From NCBI GenBank assembly GCA_039707465.1, contig CM077643.1, positions 323,707,919 through 323,771,918 on the forward strand: a stretch of 64,000 nt of DNA. Direction: 5' to 3'. Position numbers and translations under genes: made by a program. Below the pieces are notes generated by a model. It saw nothing but the letters and a program-made list of their open reading frames with translations, had not been told where the DNA came from and searched no databases. Position 1 is the first letter of the stretch. The number at the start of each line of letters is the position of its first letter. The stretch comes from Rhabdophis nuchalis. Its lineage: Eukaryota; Chordata; Lepidosauria; Squamata; Natricidae. This document shows positions 1-11,936 of the stretch, piece by piece.

Positions 1-493
1 ATTTTATAATAATTTCTTTGTAAACACAGACAGATTAATTATGTACCATTTAAGTTGATGTGGACTTTCAGCCAGTACATAATATTTCTTTTTGATGGCT
101 TGCTCCCTTTACTGCTATAATTGTAACTATCCATCTTACAGCTGGTTGCATTCTTCTCCTCTTTACTTTCAATGTACAGATATAGTACTGCATATAATTG
201 TATGCTTTTAGTTGTATTTTTCTGTTAGCTCCTTTGAGTATGGAAATGTGCCTATTGATGGTTAAACTCTTAGACAATTTACACCTCGAATAAAGGCAGT
301 AGATTCAAAGATCTACACCTCTGTGCTTATCTCTGCCTCCTCCCAAGATTAGCTTGTTACAATAACAGTCATGCAACCCTCTTAAATTGAAACTGTTTTG
401 CTGTATCCAGAGAAGGCATCTGTAATATCATTACATGATGAATAATATACACTTCTCTTTTAGAATCATCTTGTATTCTTATTGCTTGTAAAG
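1..493. other. AT-rich non-coding, no gene seen
   Basis: This is AT-rich sequence with only short chance reading frames and no recognisable repeat ends. Confidence 0.5.
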
Positions 494-1183
494 TACCATA
501 TTTTTCGGAGTATAAGACACTCCGAAGTATAAGACGCACCTAGATTTTGGGGAGGAAAACAAGGGAAAAATATCTGTTTCTGCCTCTCAGCAATTTGCTT
601 CCTTGCAACAAACAGTACAGAAAATATACACTGTTTGTAATGTTATATTTCAGACTATACTTGTACAAATACTGTTAAAATTGATGTGCTTTCTGGAAGT
701 ATAGTTATGCTCTGCTATTTAAAAGAATAGCACTTTTTAAAACAATAGCACTGGGCCTCTTTAGATCAAGCATTTATTTTAAAAAGCTACTTCATTTTGT
801 TAAATTGTCTAGAATAATAATAAAGCAGTCTTTAAAAAATAAGTGTAATAATTTGAACATTCTATAGGCATTTATAGTTTTTTACTTATCTCCTTGCAGC
901 AAACGCACAAGAAAAAAAATCTGCCTCCTAGCAATTTGCCACCTGGCGCAAACAGCAAGTTTCACTTTCAGTTTTTCCCAACCAGCAGCTTTTAGAAGCT
1001 GCAGGGATTGCTATGGCTTATTGAAGCCTCTGCAAGCCCCCTTTGCAGCAAAGAGGTAAATTGCTGGGAGGCAGAGGCCAAAGAGTGGGGGCATGTGCTT
1101 GGGTGGGGCTACATTCAGTATATAAAATTTTCACCCTCTTTTAGGGGGGAAAAGGTGTGTCTTATATTCTGAAAAATACAGTA
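494..1183. mobile_element. Mariner-like MITE, copy 1
   Basis: The left end reads CCATATTTTTCGGAGTATAA and the right end is its imperfect reverse complement, closing with GAAAAATACAG. Both ends abut a TA dinucleotide (494-495 and 1182-1183), as expected for a Tc1/mariner-type target duplication. The terminal motif is repeated once just inside the left end (about 520-540). There is no transposase reading frame, so the element is non-autonomous. A second copy with the same ends lies at 5954-7030. The superfamily is inferred from the TA duplication only. Confidence 0.75.
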
Positions 1184-2291
1184 GCTCTTTCTCTGTTGAG
1201 CTTGCTTATTCACTGTAAACTGTTAGGTTTGGAAAATAAAATGATTGCTTGGATCCTCTCCAAATGTTGGCATGATTAAAAAAAAAAAATCAAATGTCTT
1301 AAAAGACAAAAATCTCAATGAATTTGCTCCCTGGCAAGGAGCCGGACCAGAAGCAGAGCCATTTCTTTGGATGAGGGCCCAGTGTTTTAATATAAATCGT
1401 GTTGTCACAACTGATCGTTGGAAAAATCGGTTCACCCAAACTGGTTTCATTTATTTTACTACTGGTTCAGGTGAGCTGATAGCATTTTTACTACTGGGTC
1501 CAAACTAGTAGCATTTCACCCGATATCCACTTACAGCTTTTTCAACCTTACCATAACTGTAACTGTCTCCATTACTGCCCTGAAAGTCCCTAGTTTTCCA
1601 GGATTCCTTCCCTTCCCTAGTTTCAACAATACCTCGAAAAGTTACAAATCACAAAAGCTACTGACATTGCTACTCTAATCATGGACTGTGACAATTTGAT
1701 GTTCTCAGAGATGCTGCAACTATAAGGCAATGTTCCAAAACACCAATGATGATATTACCTAGTTTGGGTAATGAAACCCCTGCAAGAAAACAACTAAGCT
1801 CAGAGTGCATCCAAGGATCCCACTTAGATTTTTCTTCTCATTCTCTCTATTCATGAAACACACTCATGCTGTAGCGCTCAGCTTAGAAAACTTGCAAAAT
1901 TATCCCTATAAACAATAAAACTTTGAAATAAAACTTCTATAAGAAACTGCCTTTCCAAAGGGGTCAAAAACATACCTGCTCTTTAAAAAATACAATCTGG
2001 ACTGTCACAAACTAAAAATAAAAGTATACATTAAAAGAATTGTAAAAAATAAATAACAGGAGCTTGTAAGACATACAGCCAACTGACTACATTTATTACC
2101 TTGAAATATTGTTATCAGGATACCTGTATATCCAAGGCAACCTGGAACATGAGCTTCTCAAAAAGGCATTTTTCATAACAAGAACATTTTAAAATTTCAC
2201 CATTGGACCGGGGAGAGAGAAAAACAGAAGAAAATGTAGCTGCTACATAATAAGAAGAGCAGACACCTTGACTTCCAAAGGAGACTCAAAA
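1184..2291. other. Non-coding, no gene seen
   Basis: AT-rich sequence without a convincing exon. A short stretch near 1450-1500 reads like the end of the CAGTGGTGAAATTC-type hAT family (ACTACTGGTTC), but no paired end was found. Confidence 0.4.
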
Positions 2292-2331
2292 GAAGGAAGG
2301 AAGGAGGGAGGGAGGGAGGGAGGGAGGGAAA
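2292..2331. repeat. (GGAA)n/(GGGA)n microsatellite
   Basis: Tandem GGAA units pass into GGGA units over about 40 bp. Confidence 0.9.
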
Positions 2332-2555
2332 TTCCTTTGGCAATAACAAGGTAGCAAGGAGCATCTAAAAAGAGAATGATTGCAATACTGGGAATCCCAT
2401 CCACATGGGGAATTAATCCTGCTGGCATCTTCTTGTTTCTAATTTAGTCAAAGGGCATTCTAAAGCAGTTTTCCTTCTCAATAGAAATTTTCCAAACATT
2501 TTTTCCTATTTATTTACAACCTGATTTTATTATTTTTTTAAAAAAATAAGGCAGT

Positions 2556-4519
2556 AGACTTCCTTCCGGTTAGCCGGAGGCGACGGTCGGGTCTTGGACT
2601 CGTCCGCCGCTTGGTTGCTCCAGTGGCGCCTTCGGGGGCAGGGGACTCTTGTAAAGAGCCCCTACTGCACGGGCGGCTCGCAGTGAGTCCCCCCACCTCA
2701 ACGGCGTCCGGGGGGGAGTTCCTCTTTCGTCCCCTTCGCCAATGGAGAGCCGGAACAGCTGCTGAGATTAAAGACGGACTGAAAGCCGGGGCTGAAGACA
2801 ATGCCGAGGCTCATGGCTACAGAGTGGATTGTGAGTGATTTTCACTTAATGCTTTCAACTTTCACTTTAAAAGAAGAAGGAGGAGGGAGTTTGTAAAACC
2901 CCTCCTCGGAAAGGAAAAAAAAGCGGTGTTTTGAAATGTTCCCCAAGCTTGGGGAGGAGGAGGAATCAACATCTGACTTTTAAACTATAAGTGAAAGTAT
3001 TTTACTTTAAGATTCTCAATGATACTTTGTATCTCTGTCTGGCAACAATTGGGAATGAACTTTCACTAGCTCTCCGTGGCTTCCAGAGGGGCGGGAAATG
3101 TTTCCTTTTGAAATTTGCTGACACTCCCTCGTCTTCGGGACTGAATTCTTTAACAGTGGACTCATCTAATTGATTATTAGGACCTTTCCCAGATGTGCCT
3201 TCTTTTTTTTTTTCTTATTGGATTGCTTTTAAAAATTGTTCTCTCTCTGGACTGTAAGCAAATTGAACTTTGAATTTGGATATTGACTTTTACTCTCTCT
3301 TCGCCTCACGGACTACCTCTCCAACAGACGCCATATTAGTGACAAGGACTTAATACTTTCATTATGGCTTCAAAAAAGCAGCCACATCAACCTAAGATTA
3401 CTTTAATGTTATCCAAAGAAACAGAGGTGGAAGCTACACAGTTATCAGCAATAGAGGAAACTCTTCAAAATATCATGAAAGAAATAAAAGAAATCCGGAA
3501 AGACAATGTTAGTTCAAAATTGGAACTTTTGGAGACACAGAAAGCACTAATGGAAAACAAACAAAGAATTGATGGACTGGAGGGGGGGACGGCTGAGATG
3601 AAGGGAAAGATTAAAAATTCTCAAAGGGAAATTGTGAATTTAGCTGGTCATATGTCTAGGATGGATTTTGAAAGGATGTCTTACTTTTTAAGGTTTCAAA
3701 ATGTTCCTGAAATTGCCTCTGAAGATTTAAAAGATTTAATGTGTACGATGTTAGCAGATTACACTAAAAAGAGCAAAGAAGATATTTGGGGGGACATCGA
3801 TATGATTTATAGAATTAACTCAGCATATGCCAGAATAAATGAAGTACCCAGAGAGATACATATTAAATTTGTAAGAAGGTCAACAAGGGACGGGATCTGA
3901 GAGCACAAAGAGACGGTCCCTTGATATATCAACAGAATGAGATTGCCATCTTGAAACAGATCCCGAAAAAGATTCGAGAAATAAGAAGGAAATATTCCTT
4001 CTTATTGAAAAGATTATATAAAAAGGGGGTGTGGTTCAAGTGGTTGATGCCCGAGGGAATGTTAGTGTTCTGGGAAGGGGGGAGAGTAAGAATTAAAACA
4101 ATTGCAGAGGCGGAAGCCTTTCTTAAAAAACATTCCCAATCCTAGAGGATGAAAATGGGGGAACGGAGGGGGCCACAGCTCCACCCACTGGAGGTCAGGG
4201 AGAGGAAGATACAATTGCTAAAAGACTTAGATCTCACAAATGACTTTTTTCTATATGGTGTAACTTTTATCTGGATGTTTATAGAAATAATGATTGATTG
4301 CATGAATATAAAATGATATATTTGTATTTCTTTCCATTTTGTAGGGAAATGAAAAATGATTTGTATTATCTTATCTTTTTTTTTGTAAGAAGCCTTGGAG
4401 GGGGCCGACACCTCCGACATAGATGTCCTCAAAATATCTCTGTAATACCTTATACCTTTTTCCTGTTTTTAAAATTTTGTAAAAACCAATAAAACTTTTT
4501 TTTCATTAAAAAAAAAAAA
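2556..4519 (+). mobile_element. L1-type retroelement with ORF1 only (HAL1-like)
   Basis: A ~0.8 kb GC-rich 5' leader is followed by an L1 ORF1-type coding region (3364-4145), a ~350 bp 3' tail with AATAAAAC at about 4489, and a poly(A) run ending at 4519. The element is flanked by AAGGCAGT at 2548-2555 and again at 4518-4525, a target duplication whose true length is blurred by the adjoining A runs. No endonuclease or reverse-transcriptase coding lies between ORF1 and the tail. The layout is what is called half-L1 in mammals: an ORF2-less L1 RNA that was copied in trans. An internal deletion of a single full copy after insertion is the alternative. Confidence 0.75.
3364..4145 (+). pseudogene. 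L1 ORF1-like RNA-binding protein, frameshifted
   Basis: ORF1p of L1 elements is a trimeric nucleic-acid chaperone that coats the element RNA. The first frame (3364-3900, 178 residues) starts MASKKQPHQP. It has a Lys/Glu-rich coiled-coil stretch at about residues 25-95 and then an RRM-like segment beginning near FLRFQNVPE (about residue 108). The reading then moves to another frame (about 3900-4145), which carries the C-terminal domain with IREIRRKYSFLLKRLYKK and the WLMPEG motif, typical of the L1 ORF1 CTD. The switch is explained by a one-base loss just before the stop at 3898-3900. The total of about 250 residues is shorter than mammalian ORF1p (about 340) but plausible for reptilian L1. 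ORF2 is missing downstream. Confidence 0.8.
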
Positions 4520-4554
4520 GGCAGTGAACATTCATAAAATTCCTTCCTCCTATT

Positions 4555-4620
4555 TTCTCCACAACAACCACCTTGTGAGGTGGGTGGGCTGAGACAAAAT
4601 GAGTTGCCTCAGGAATAAAA
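4555..4620. repeat. MIR-like SINE core fragment
   Basis: The string ACAACCACCTTGTGAGGTGG followed by GGCTGAGAC resembles the segment common to MIR-type and several squamate tRNA-SINEs. Only about 60 bp is recognisable. Confidence 0.35.
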
Positions 4621-5953
4621 ATGAGAATTTTGCAAGGAGCATAATCTGGATACAATACAATTTAATACATCACTGTATGTATGACTGGATAATAAAACTC
4701 ATCCTGGAAGCATTCTGACTTACTAAAGGCATTACTTTAGCTTTATATTGGAGTCAGGAGTTCAGGAGGCAAAAGTTTCCCATTGCTATTGAGACATAAA
4801 AGTTCTAGTCAAGATTCTTTAAAGAGAGCGACACAATATGATAAATGAGAGCTAATTATTTACATCTTTAACTCACCAACTATTTGAAGCTAAGAATCTG
4901 TGTATATGACCCTGTTCATAGGGCTGTAAGCCATTAAATACAATTGCTATTTCAAGAAATGAACTTACAGGAAAGTAGCTTCTGCACTTTGGCCACAACG
5001 TTTGAAAAGCATCATCTTCTTTCCTTAATGAAGGGAATTTTAAGAGTAGGGTGTGTGCTAAAAGCCATTTGAAAGATTATGATGCTCAACAAGAAATATG
5101 ATTGGGGAAAAGGATGTTACTTCCTTGCATTTATTTTTATTCAGCTTCTTACGCGCTGAAAGCAAACCAGCCATTTTTCTTCTTCAGTGGTCAGGGCACA
5201 AATACAATTTATTCAGCTCATAAAAGCTAAAGTGGATTCTTGTGTTGTAGATGGAAGCTAAATCACTGCTCTTATTTCCTTGGCATAAAAGAGTGACACA
5301 TTTTCGAGCTTTTGCCTAGATATCTGTCCCCAGGGGCTATTGATGATGACTCAGCTGGTCAACCCAGACTGTGGACTTCACACTGCCACTTTCAAATCGT
5401 GAGCAAATATACTGAGTATCATGCTTTATCGGGTTGTTTCTCCATCAGGTAAAAGGTGTTTACTTGGCTTGAGAGATGGTACCTTCATATTTCAATCTCA
5501 CAATGAGCTTTAGATTTAAGCGGGAATCACTTTGCTGACATTGACTCTTATTTAGCTAAGGGCAAGTCTTCAAATGATTGATTGGAAAAAAACACAGTTC
5601 AAACTGCGCCAAGTAGCAAGTGACTTTAAAAAACCTGGCTTATGCATTAAACCCAAAGAAAGCATTTTGACAATTAAAGATTGAGTTATTATTAAATATA
5701 ATAACCCTCAACCCTCCAAGTCTGGAAAGTGTACATGTGTGTTTTGTTACCATTTGTATCGCACTCACATGAAATTCTCTTAGCAAATGGGGTTTTAATA
5801 ATACAAATTTAGATGTTGGGGGAGTTTGCAGAATGTTCTGACATGCACAGTCATATGCCCTTTAGATATCTTGTTCACTCAGTGCTTGAGGACAAAATTG
5901 ATCCATTGAATTAAAGCCATTCTCAGGACCTCAGACCCAGAGGGGGAAAAACC
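4621..5953. other. Unique-looking non-coding DNA
   Basis: No open frame, repeat end or RNA gene is recognised. It is one of the longer stretches free of obvious transposons in the window, so it could hold conserved non-coding elements. That cannot be judged from one sequence. Confidence 0.4.
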
Positions 5954-6378
5954 TACCATATTTTTCGGAGTATAACACGCACCAAGGTTTTGCAGAGGCA
6001 AATTACAAAAAAAGTAGGTAGGTAGATAGAGGGATAGAGAGGGATAGAAAGAAAAAGAAATGCAGTAGGTAGGTAGGTAGAGAGCGAGAGCGAGTAGGTA
6101 GTAGGTAGAGTAGGTATATCAAGGGATAGAGGGAGAGAGAAATAGAGAGAAATACAGTAGGTAGGTAGGGAGAGAGAGAGTAGGTAGGTAGGTAGGTAGA
6201 TAAAGGAAAAGAGAGAGAGAGAAATATAGTAGGTAGGTAGGGAGAGAGAGTGTGTGTGTAGATAGGTAGGTAGAGGGATAGAGAGAGAAATAGAGAGAGA
6301 GAGAAATACAGTAGGTAGGTAGGGAGAGAGAGAGTGTGTATGTAGGTAGGTAGGTAGAAGGATAGAGAGAGAGAAAGA

Positions 6379-6446
<68 letters not shown>

Positions 6447-7030
6447 GTAGGTTGATGTTTCCAGGTGTATTTAACCAGGTCCTGGAGAAGGAAATTGCTG
6501 ACAAATCTTAAGACTTTGCTTCTGCTGGCACAGAAACAGTTAAAGAGCCTTCCGAAAGGGAGAAAAAAAAAGCCTTTGCACTCTGCAAACCTCCCCATAA
6601 CGGCCCGTTTCTCCGCGAAAACAGGGCCTTTTTTTTCAAATAAAAAGCATGAATAGCCTTGGGGGAGGCTTGCAGAGTGCTCCTGGGAGGGTGGAGGGTC
6701 AATAATGAGCTAGAAAATGGACCATTTATCATGAAAACGGGCCATTTTTGTGTCAAATAAATGGCATGCATAGCCCTATGGAGGCTTATAGAGTTCTGCT
6801 GGAGGTTGGGGGGGGGCAAAAACGGTCCGTTTTAGGCTAATTTCTGCCCTCCCCAGCCCCCAGGAGCTCTTTGGAAGCCTCCATAAGGCTAGGCACAGCA
6901 CGTTTGGTGAAGGGAGCGGGGTTCCTGTAGGCAAAAAAAAAATGCTGTATTCGATGTATAAGACGCACCCAGATTTTCAGCCTCTTTTTAGAGGAAAAAA
7001 GGTGTGTCTTATACTCTGAAAAATATGGTA
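5954..7030. mobile_element. Mariner-like MITE, copy 2, expanded by microsatellites
   Basis: The ends are CCATATTTTTCGGAGTATAA and the inverse CTGAAAAATATGG, both flanked by TA (5954-5955, 7029-7030). The right-hand terminal region (about 6950-7030) matches the corresponding part of copy 1, including GGTGTGTCTTAT. The interior differs. It carries ~430 bp of GTAG/GAGA repeat and a block of near-repeats at about 6540-6910, each containing a version of CCGTTT/GGGCC. Confidence 0.8.
6013..6445. repeat. Compound (GTAG)n/(GA)n microsatellite block
   Basis: Alternating GTAGGTAG and GAGAGA tracts are organised in imperfect higher-order units of about 70-80 bp (for example GAAATACAGTAGGTAGGTAG recurs), ending in ~64 bp of pure GA. 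Long Ser/Leu reading frames on the minus strand are artefacts of this repeat. Confidence 0.9.
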
Positions 7031-7625
7031 TTAGAAAGAGGTATGGTCCTAAAATATGTGAAGCATATAAATAATAATAGTACAAATATTTAAGTGCCAA
7101 AGATTTTCACTCATTGAAAAGGAAGTAACAAGAGCGTAGACATTATGCAGGAGAACACTGTGTTTTGCCAAATCTGCTCAGCTGAATCTATATTGTTTTG
7201 CTTTAAACATCTTTTAGAAGTTAGAAATGTCTTCCAAGTTCTTATATTAATGCCATGAATGTAAATAAGATATTTAGAGAAGGGAGGGGATAAATATTCA
7301 GATCTATCTCAAGATATTTCACTGTGTGATACAAGAAGCAATATGGCACGCCAATATATTCCATGCAAAGAAGCAAATGGGTGGTTGAATGTTATTTTGA
7401 CCCTGATGATGGAGTAATATCCTCCATGCTATTTGTGGGTTGTAAAGGAATTTGAGGTTACAGGACAAACTCTGGGGTATATCTTGCACTGTCCTTCAAC
7501 CATGGGAAATTGCCCGGAGATTCATGATTATTGGAAAGAGCGATGCCACTCTCTGACAGGATATGTTGTCTGACATAACTGGTAGGGCCAAGCCCATTTG
7601 ATTATATCTAAAAATGTTACACATC
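7031..7625. other. Non-coding, no gene seen
   Basis: AT-rich sequence with no recognisable feature. Confidence 0.4.
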
Positions 7626-7633
7626 TTTTAGAG

Positions 7634-8135
7634 CAGAGGTCCCCAACCCACGGGCCGTGGACCAGTGCCGGTCCATGGCTTGATAGTAACCGGGCCGGAG
7701 TGAGCAGCGGAGAGAGTAGCACAACTCTTAGGAAAGTGTAGCAAACGCTCTGCTATCCTGGCGGCTGGCTGGGGTGCTCCCCGGGGGCAGGACGGGGGCA
7801 ACGGCCTGCATTGTGGGGGTTCGGGGCATCACCCAGCCCTGTGCAGGGGAAAGGGGCTGCCAGGCTCTCCTGCCTGGGACGCAGTCCGTCCTTCCCTGCA
7901 CAGCCGAGGGTGCTTCGCCCGGGACTCCTGGCAGCTTTGCCGCCCGGTTGCACGCAAGGTGCCCTCTCCGAGTCGCGTTCCCACGGGACTGGGGTTTCCG
8001 CCTCGGGTTCTGCGTGACCACCAAACGCGCATGCGGCCCACGTGACTCGACTCACCCACTGGAGGCTCCCACTGGTCCGCGGAATTTTTTTTACATGAAA
8101 CCGGTCCCTGATGCCAAAAAGGTTGGAGACCCCTG
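7634..8135. mobile_element. Non-autonomous hAT, CCCCAACC-ended
   Basis: The left end is CAGAGGTCCCCAACCC and the right end GGTTGGAGACCCCTG. TTTTAGAG is duplicated exactly at 7626-7633 and 8136-8143. The interior is GC-rich, with GGGCCGTGGACC near the left and ACCGGTCCCTGATGCC near the right, a layout also seen in mammalian Charlie-type non-autonomous hATs. Proline/glycine-rich open frames here are by-products of CpG-rich sequence. Relatives lie at 15632-16188 and 32827-32984. Confidence 0.85.
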
Positions 8136-8143
8136 TTTTAGAG

Positions 8144-9328
8144 GGAAGGTGTCAGGGTTCGCTTCTTCGAATACTCAAGAAAGACCACACTCAAGCATAT
8201 TTCAAAATGATTAAGGTTACTTTTACTGAATACAGAAGAACAGCAAACGAAGGTCAAGCAGGAAGTGACTAGTTTAGGCGCGAAGCGTGTATATCAAAGC
8301 TTAAGCCAACCCCAATAACCCATGCCCCCTACAAAGTGATTGGATTCAGCCACACATGCTGAATCCAATCACTCCTGGTCTATGCACAAAGATCTCCCAG
8401 AGAAGATTTGAACACAAGAACCTGCTTTTCTGCTAGTGATACAACTGAGCTTCAGGAACCTGGCAAATGCCTATTGACATCAATGTGAGTGGGCATCCAA
8501 ACAACAAGTCTAGTACTATTGAGCGAACAAATATGTTATTATAATAGGACCTTGGATTCCCCACAATGGCTAATGATTGTTTGTTTGATTCAGTAGACTT
8601 CAATGGAAGTTCAGTAGACTTCAATCAACAAGGAGCTCTCCAGCAGAACATAAAGCTGTTCTGTTAATTTGCAGCTAACAAAATTGTGAAGCAAAAGAGA
8701 AAACGAGACTTGTTTCGCTGAATTTGAAAGGCAATAATCTCGTCATCTAGGAATGGAAATGATTTTTCCCCCTGTCTCTCTCTCCTCATTACAACACCTA
8801 TTACTCCATAAAATAAAAACAGCAAAACCCCCAAAATGTTTTTCTGCAATAGCTGTGAGACATAGAGAGTATTTCAACCAGCCAGTCCGTGCCCCCAGTT
8901 AAATTTTTAAATCCCAGGACAAAGAGAAAGGTTTTCATCTGCCACAAAAACAAATAACGTGTGAAGCCAATCATACTTCTCATGGAGAAGGACACCAATT
9001 CTGAACTCACACTGAGGTTGTTAAACTTCTCAGTTTAACTTAATCCCTTCAGAATCACCAGAGGCCCCAGTTCTGTCAAACTCATTTACGCATACAGAAT
9101 GTGTTACACAATTTTCCAACCAGCTTTGTGATTTTCAGTTAGCTGAAAGGTATATCTCATATCCATGGAGCAAATTTTATGTTATTCCAGATGTAAACTT
9201 TAAAATCTCATAGAGGAATAAAATGCTCAAAGGAATGCATAGCACATTGGGAGGCTCTGAAACCATGAAATTGCAACTGCTTAAACATGGCACATGTACA
9301 GACATGCTGCACTGCACTCTGGCCAAGG
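8144..9328. other. Non-coding, includes a 15-bp perfect hairpin
   Basis: No exon is recognised. The segment from about 8150 (GTCAGGGTTCGC) to 8420 is moderately GC-rich and could be a fragment of an unidentified repeat. It contains the inverted repeat listed separately. Confidence 0.4.
8336..8372. repeat. Perfect inverted repeat, 15-bp stem, 7-base loop
   Basis: GTGATTGGATTCAGC is followed by a 7-base spacer and its exact reverse complement. It is not a hAT or MITE end of the types seen elsewhere in the window, and its role is unknown. Confidence 0.85.
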
Positions 9329-9336
9329 AACTGGAG

Positions 9337-9773
9337 CAGAGGTGGGTTTCACATAAGTTTACCAGTGGTTTGCTTCACACTGAATATGTGAGCGTGCGCG
9401 CTTGTGTGCCAGTGGTGGGTTCCTACCAATTTGGACTGGTTCGGCTGAACTGGGAGTGGTTTGGCGGCCTGGGTTGCTGGAAATGGCAGTGCCCCAGGTC
9501 TGCCACACACCCGAATCGGTTCTCTGGGTAGCGCCATAGGTGCCACCATCTTGGTTTTTTGCTTCTGTGCATGTGCAAAGCAATTTTTATTGCACTGTGC
9601 ATGTGTACGCAGAGTGCCCACAAGTGAACCGGCAGTAGTGACTGCCGAAGCCCACCCCTGATGTGCACGGCTTAGAAAGTATGGCTAAATAGGATGGTAT
9701 AGAGTCAGGGCAGGTGGGTGAGTGGACCCACAGGTCACCACTACCGGTTCAAACTGGCTGAGTACCACCACTG
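9337..9773. mobile_element. Non-autonomous hAT (CAGTGGTGGGTTTC group), outer copy
   Basis: The left end is CAGAGGTGGGTTTCAC and the right end ACTGGCTGAGTACCACCACTG. The flanks are AACTGGAG and GACTGGAG (7 of 8 match). The element appears to be interrupted by a second element at 9410-9660. Confidence 0.6.
9410..9660. mobile_element. hAT-like element nested in 9337-9773
   Basis: The ends are CAGTGGTGGGTTCC and GAAGCCCACCCCTG. The flanking octamers (TTGTGTGC, ATGTGCAC) agree at only 5 of 8 positions, so the duplication is weak or decayed. Confidence 0.5.
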
Positions 9774-9781
9774 GACTGGAG

Positions 9782-10580
9782 AAGACAGGAATGTTTTGTG
9801 TATGACAGTTTTATGTACAAATTGGGTTTCTTTTGAGCAGTCCACTAGGGAGTTTTCCTTTTAACCTTTTCCAGCTGCATTTTGTCAGTATCCATCAGAT
9901 GTCAGCTCAGCTGTCTTTTCATTGACCTATTAACCAACAGTTAACATTCCTATCTCAGGCTGCTATTTCAAAATTGGCTTTCTTACTTTTTCTTTTTTTT
10001 TTAGTTTACTTACTCTAGTACAGGTATGCATTTTTCTCTAGGGTCATTTTTTGTCCATTCTGCTGTCCCAACGTTTTAGTTATTGCCATAACATGTTCTT
10101 CATAGATCTGAAGGCAGCATTCAGCTAAATTCCCATATGTAGGCTATGGAAGAAATTGACTGCTTCATCCATTGGCCAGTGTCTATTATGAAGTAGCATG
10201 AGGGTAACACCATACAAGATCAGTTTACCAGTCTAAGCTATTCTCTATTCCCTGCCACAATACCATCCCAAAAAGGATGAATCATGACCCAAGCTTTACT
10301 CAAATTTCTACATTTGTCCATTGGTAATAAAAGGAACACCAGTCATTTATTATGGTTAACAGACTTCAAACATTACAAGGATAGCGTTGCCATCTTTTTT
10401 TTCCAAATGGGGACAAGGTGATCCTCCGAAAACACACCTTGTAATGTAGTTAAGATGATCTTACAAAGAATATATGTTATTTTCAGGAGATTCCATCTTA
10501 CCTGGAAAATTGAGGACACCAGCATCAAATGTACCAGGCTATTTAAATGTCTCAGGATCCCTTTCTAAGCATTGATGGCT
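9782..10580. other. Non-coding, no gene seen
   Basis: No exon or repeat boundary is recognised. Confidence 0.4.
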
Positions 10581-10589
10581 GGTCCAAAC

Positions 10590-11440
10590 AGCTGAGATGT
10601 ATATCCCGCCAAGACAATTTTTAATGACTGACATCTGCTTGACTGTTCACAGTGGCAATAGGCACATGCTGGGTGCATTCAAAGTCTTCAGAGTTAATGT
10701 ATTATCTGATTTATGGTGTGCTGATCTGTGGTTATTGCAATGTGCACCCTATGGAAATTGTTCAAAGTTCCTAAGAGCTTTGCTCTTCACTCTCAGATCT
10801 GATGCCAATTCCTAGAAGCAGATCTGATTTCATGAGAAGCCTAATTGCCCAAAATACTGATTTCAAGCAACAAACTTATTTCTGTAAAGCTTTTTCGGCT
10901 CCTAAACACTGCAGGATAACTAAATGGCTAATTGAAATCCATTCTGAACCAAGCTTCTGCAGATGTTTTGCACAATATTTGATCTCAGTTCTGTCAGAAG
11001 CAAAGAGCCGAAGCTCTATTCAGTTTAGACATGTTAGGAAAATCTTTCTCAGTAGCCTCACTAATATCCTATGCCCAAACCAGAGAGCTTCCCATTAGCC
11101 AGACATGATATCGTGCTCTTTTGAAAGAGAGATTTAACAACACACTGAAGCAAGAAGGCCTATGCCCATGCCCACTGGGAGAAACAAATCAATGGTGCAC
11201 ATTCTCCTTTGTTGCCTATTTTAATTCAATTGGACCAAAGATTTAATTACATCTCTTTTTAAATACCAGGCACAATAAAAGTGACGGTGATCTCATTCCT
11301 TCTCCTTTTAGTGGAAACATCAGGCATGATCTCCACTCCAGGGAAGCTTGGTTGCAATTACTCCCTGATCTGTAATGTATTTCCTGATAACAATTGCGTT
11401 AAACTGCAAGTATCTTAGAACCTTTATATTTTAACAATCC
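10590..11440 (+). mobile_element. Decayed non-LTR retrotransposon, region after the RT domain
   Basis: Across frameshifts the + strand reads like the region downstream of the reverse transcriptase in vertebrate LINEs. One frame has LIYGVLICGYCNVHPMEIVQ, followed by a KFLRALL-type string and, further on, PMPMPTGRNKSMVHILLCC, which resembles the Cys/His motif near the LINE C-terminus. Frames are broken many times. The clade is undetermined. Confidence 0.5.
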
Positions 11441-11449
11441 TGATGTATC

Positions 11450-11903
11450 TCTTGTCTAACAGTTCTAGTAAATTAGTGAATTACTTTTGTGTCTTTTAAA
11501 GAACTTACAGTAACTAAAAGTACCTAATTTTATTTATACAGTATTAATTAAAATTTATATAATATTTTAGCTTATTTTATTCTACTTGGTTGATGTTATT
11601 ATACATAATTCCAGTCACTGGCTGTAATAAAGAATAATGAAAAGTAATTTTCCATCACCACCAAAAATGTCTTGTTTCGTTTGCTTTTTATACATAATAA
11701 ATGGAAATAAGAGAAAAAATAGCCTTTCCTGGTGAACTTAAGCCGTGAACTATGTTGATAATGAACTGGTGAACTATGTTGATAATGGAAAAGGTGTTCC
11801 TTCAACTCTTATGCTATTGGGAATATAAAAGTAGGAAGAAGATTATACTAGGAAGTTGGAAAATGGCAATGGCAAACCATTTCTATAGTGTTGCCAAGAA
11901 AAC
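11450..11903. other. AT-rich non-coding
   Basis: No feature recognised. Confidence 0.4.
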
Positions 11904-11936
11904 AACAGAATAACAATGCTGGAAAGAACCTTAGAG

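Noticed and set aside
5953..6598. 183- and 159-residue minus-strand frames rich in Ser, Leu, Tyr and Pro
   Set aside because: Products of the GTAG/GA microsatellite inside the MITE.
7728..8214. Several overlapping 70-146 residue frames on both strands
   Set aside because: CpG-rich interior of a non-autonomous hAT; no frame resembles a transposase or any known domain.
8150..8420. An LTR starting at GTCAGGGTTCGC
   Set aside because: No second copy, no closing CA with matching target duplication and no primer-binding site found.
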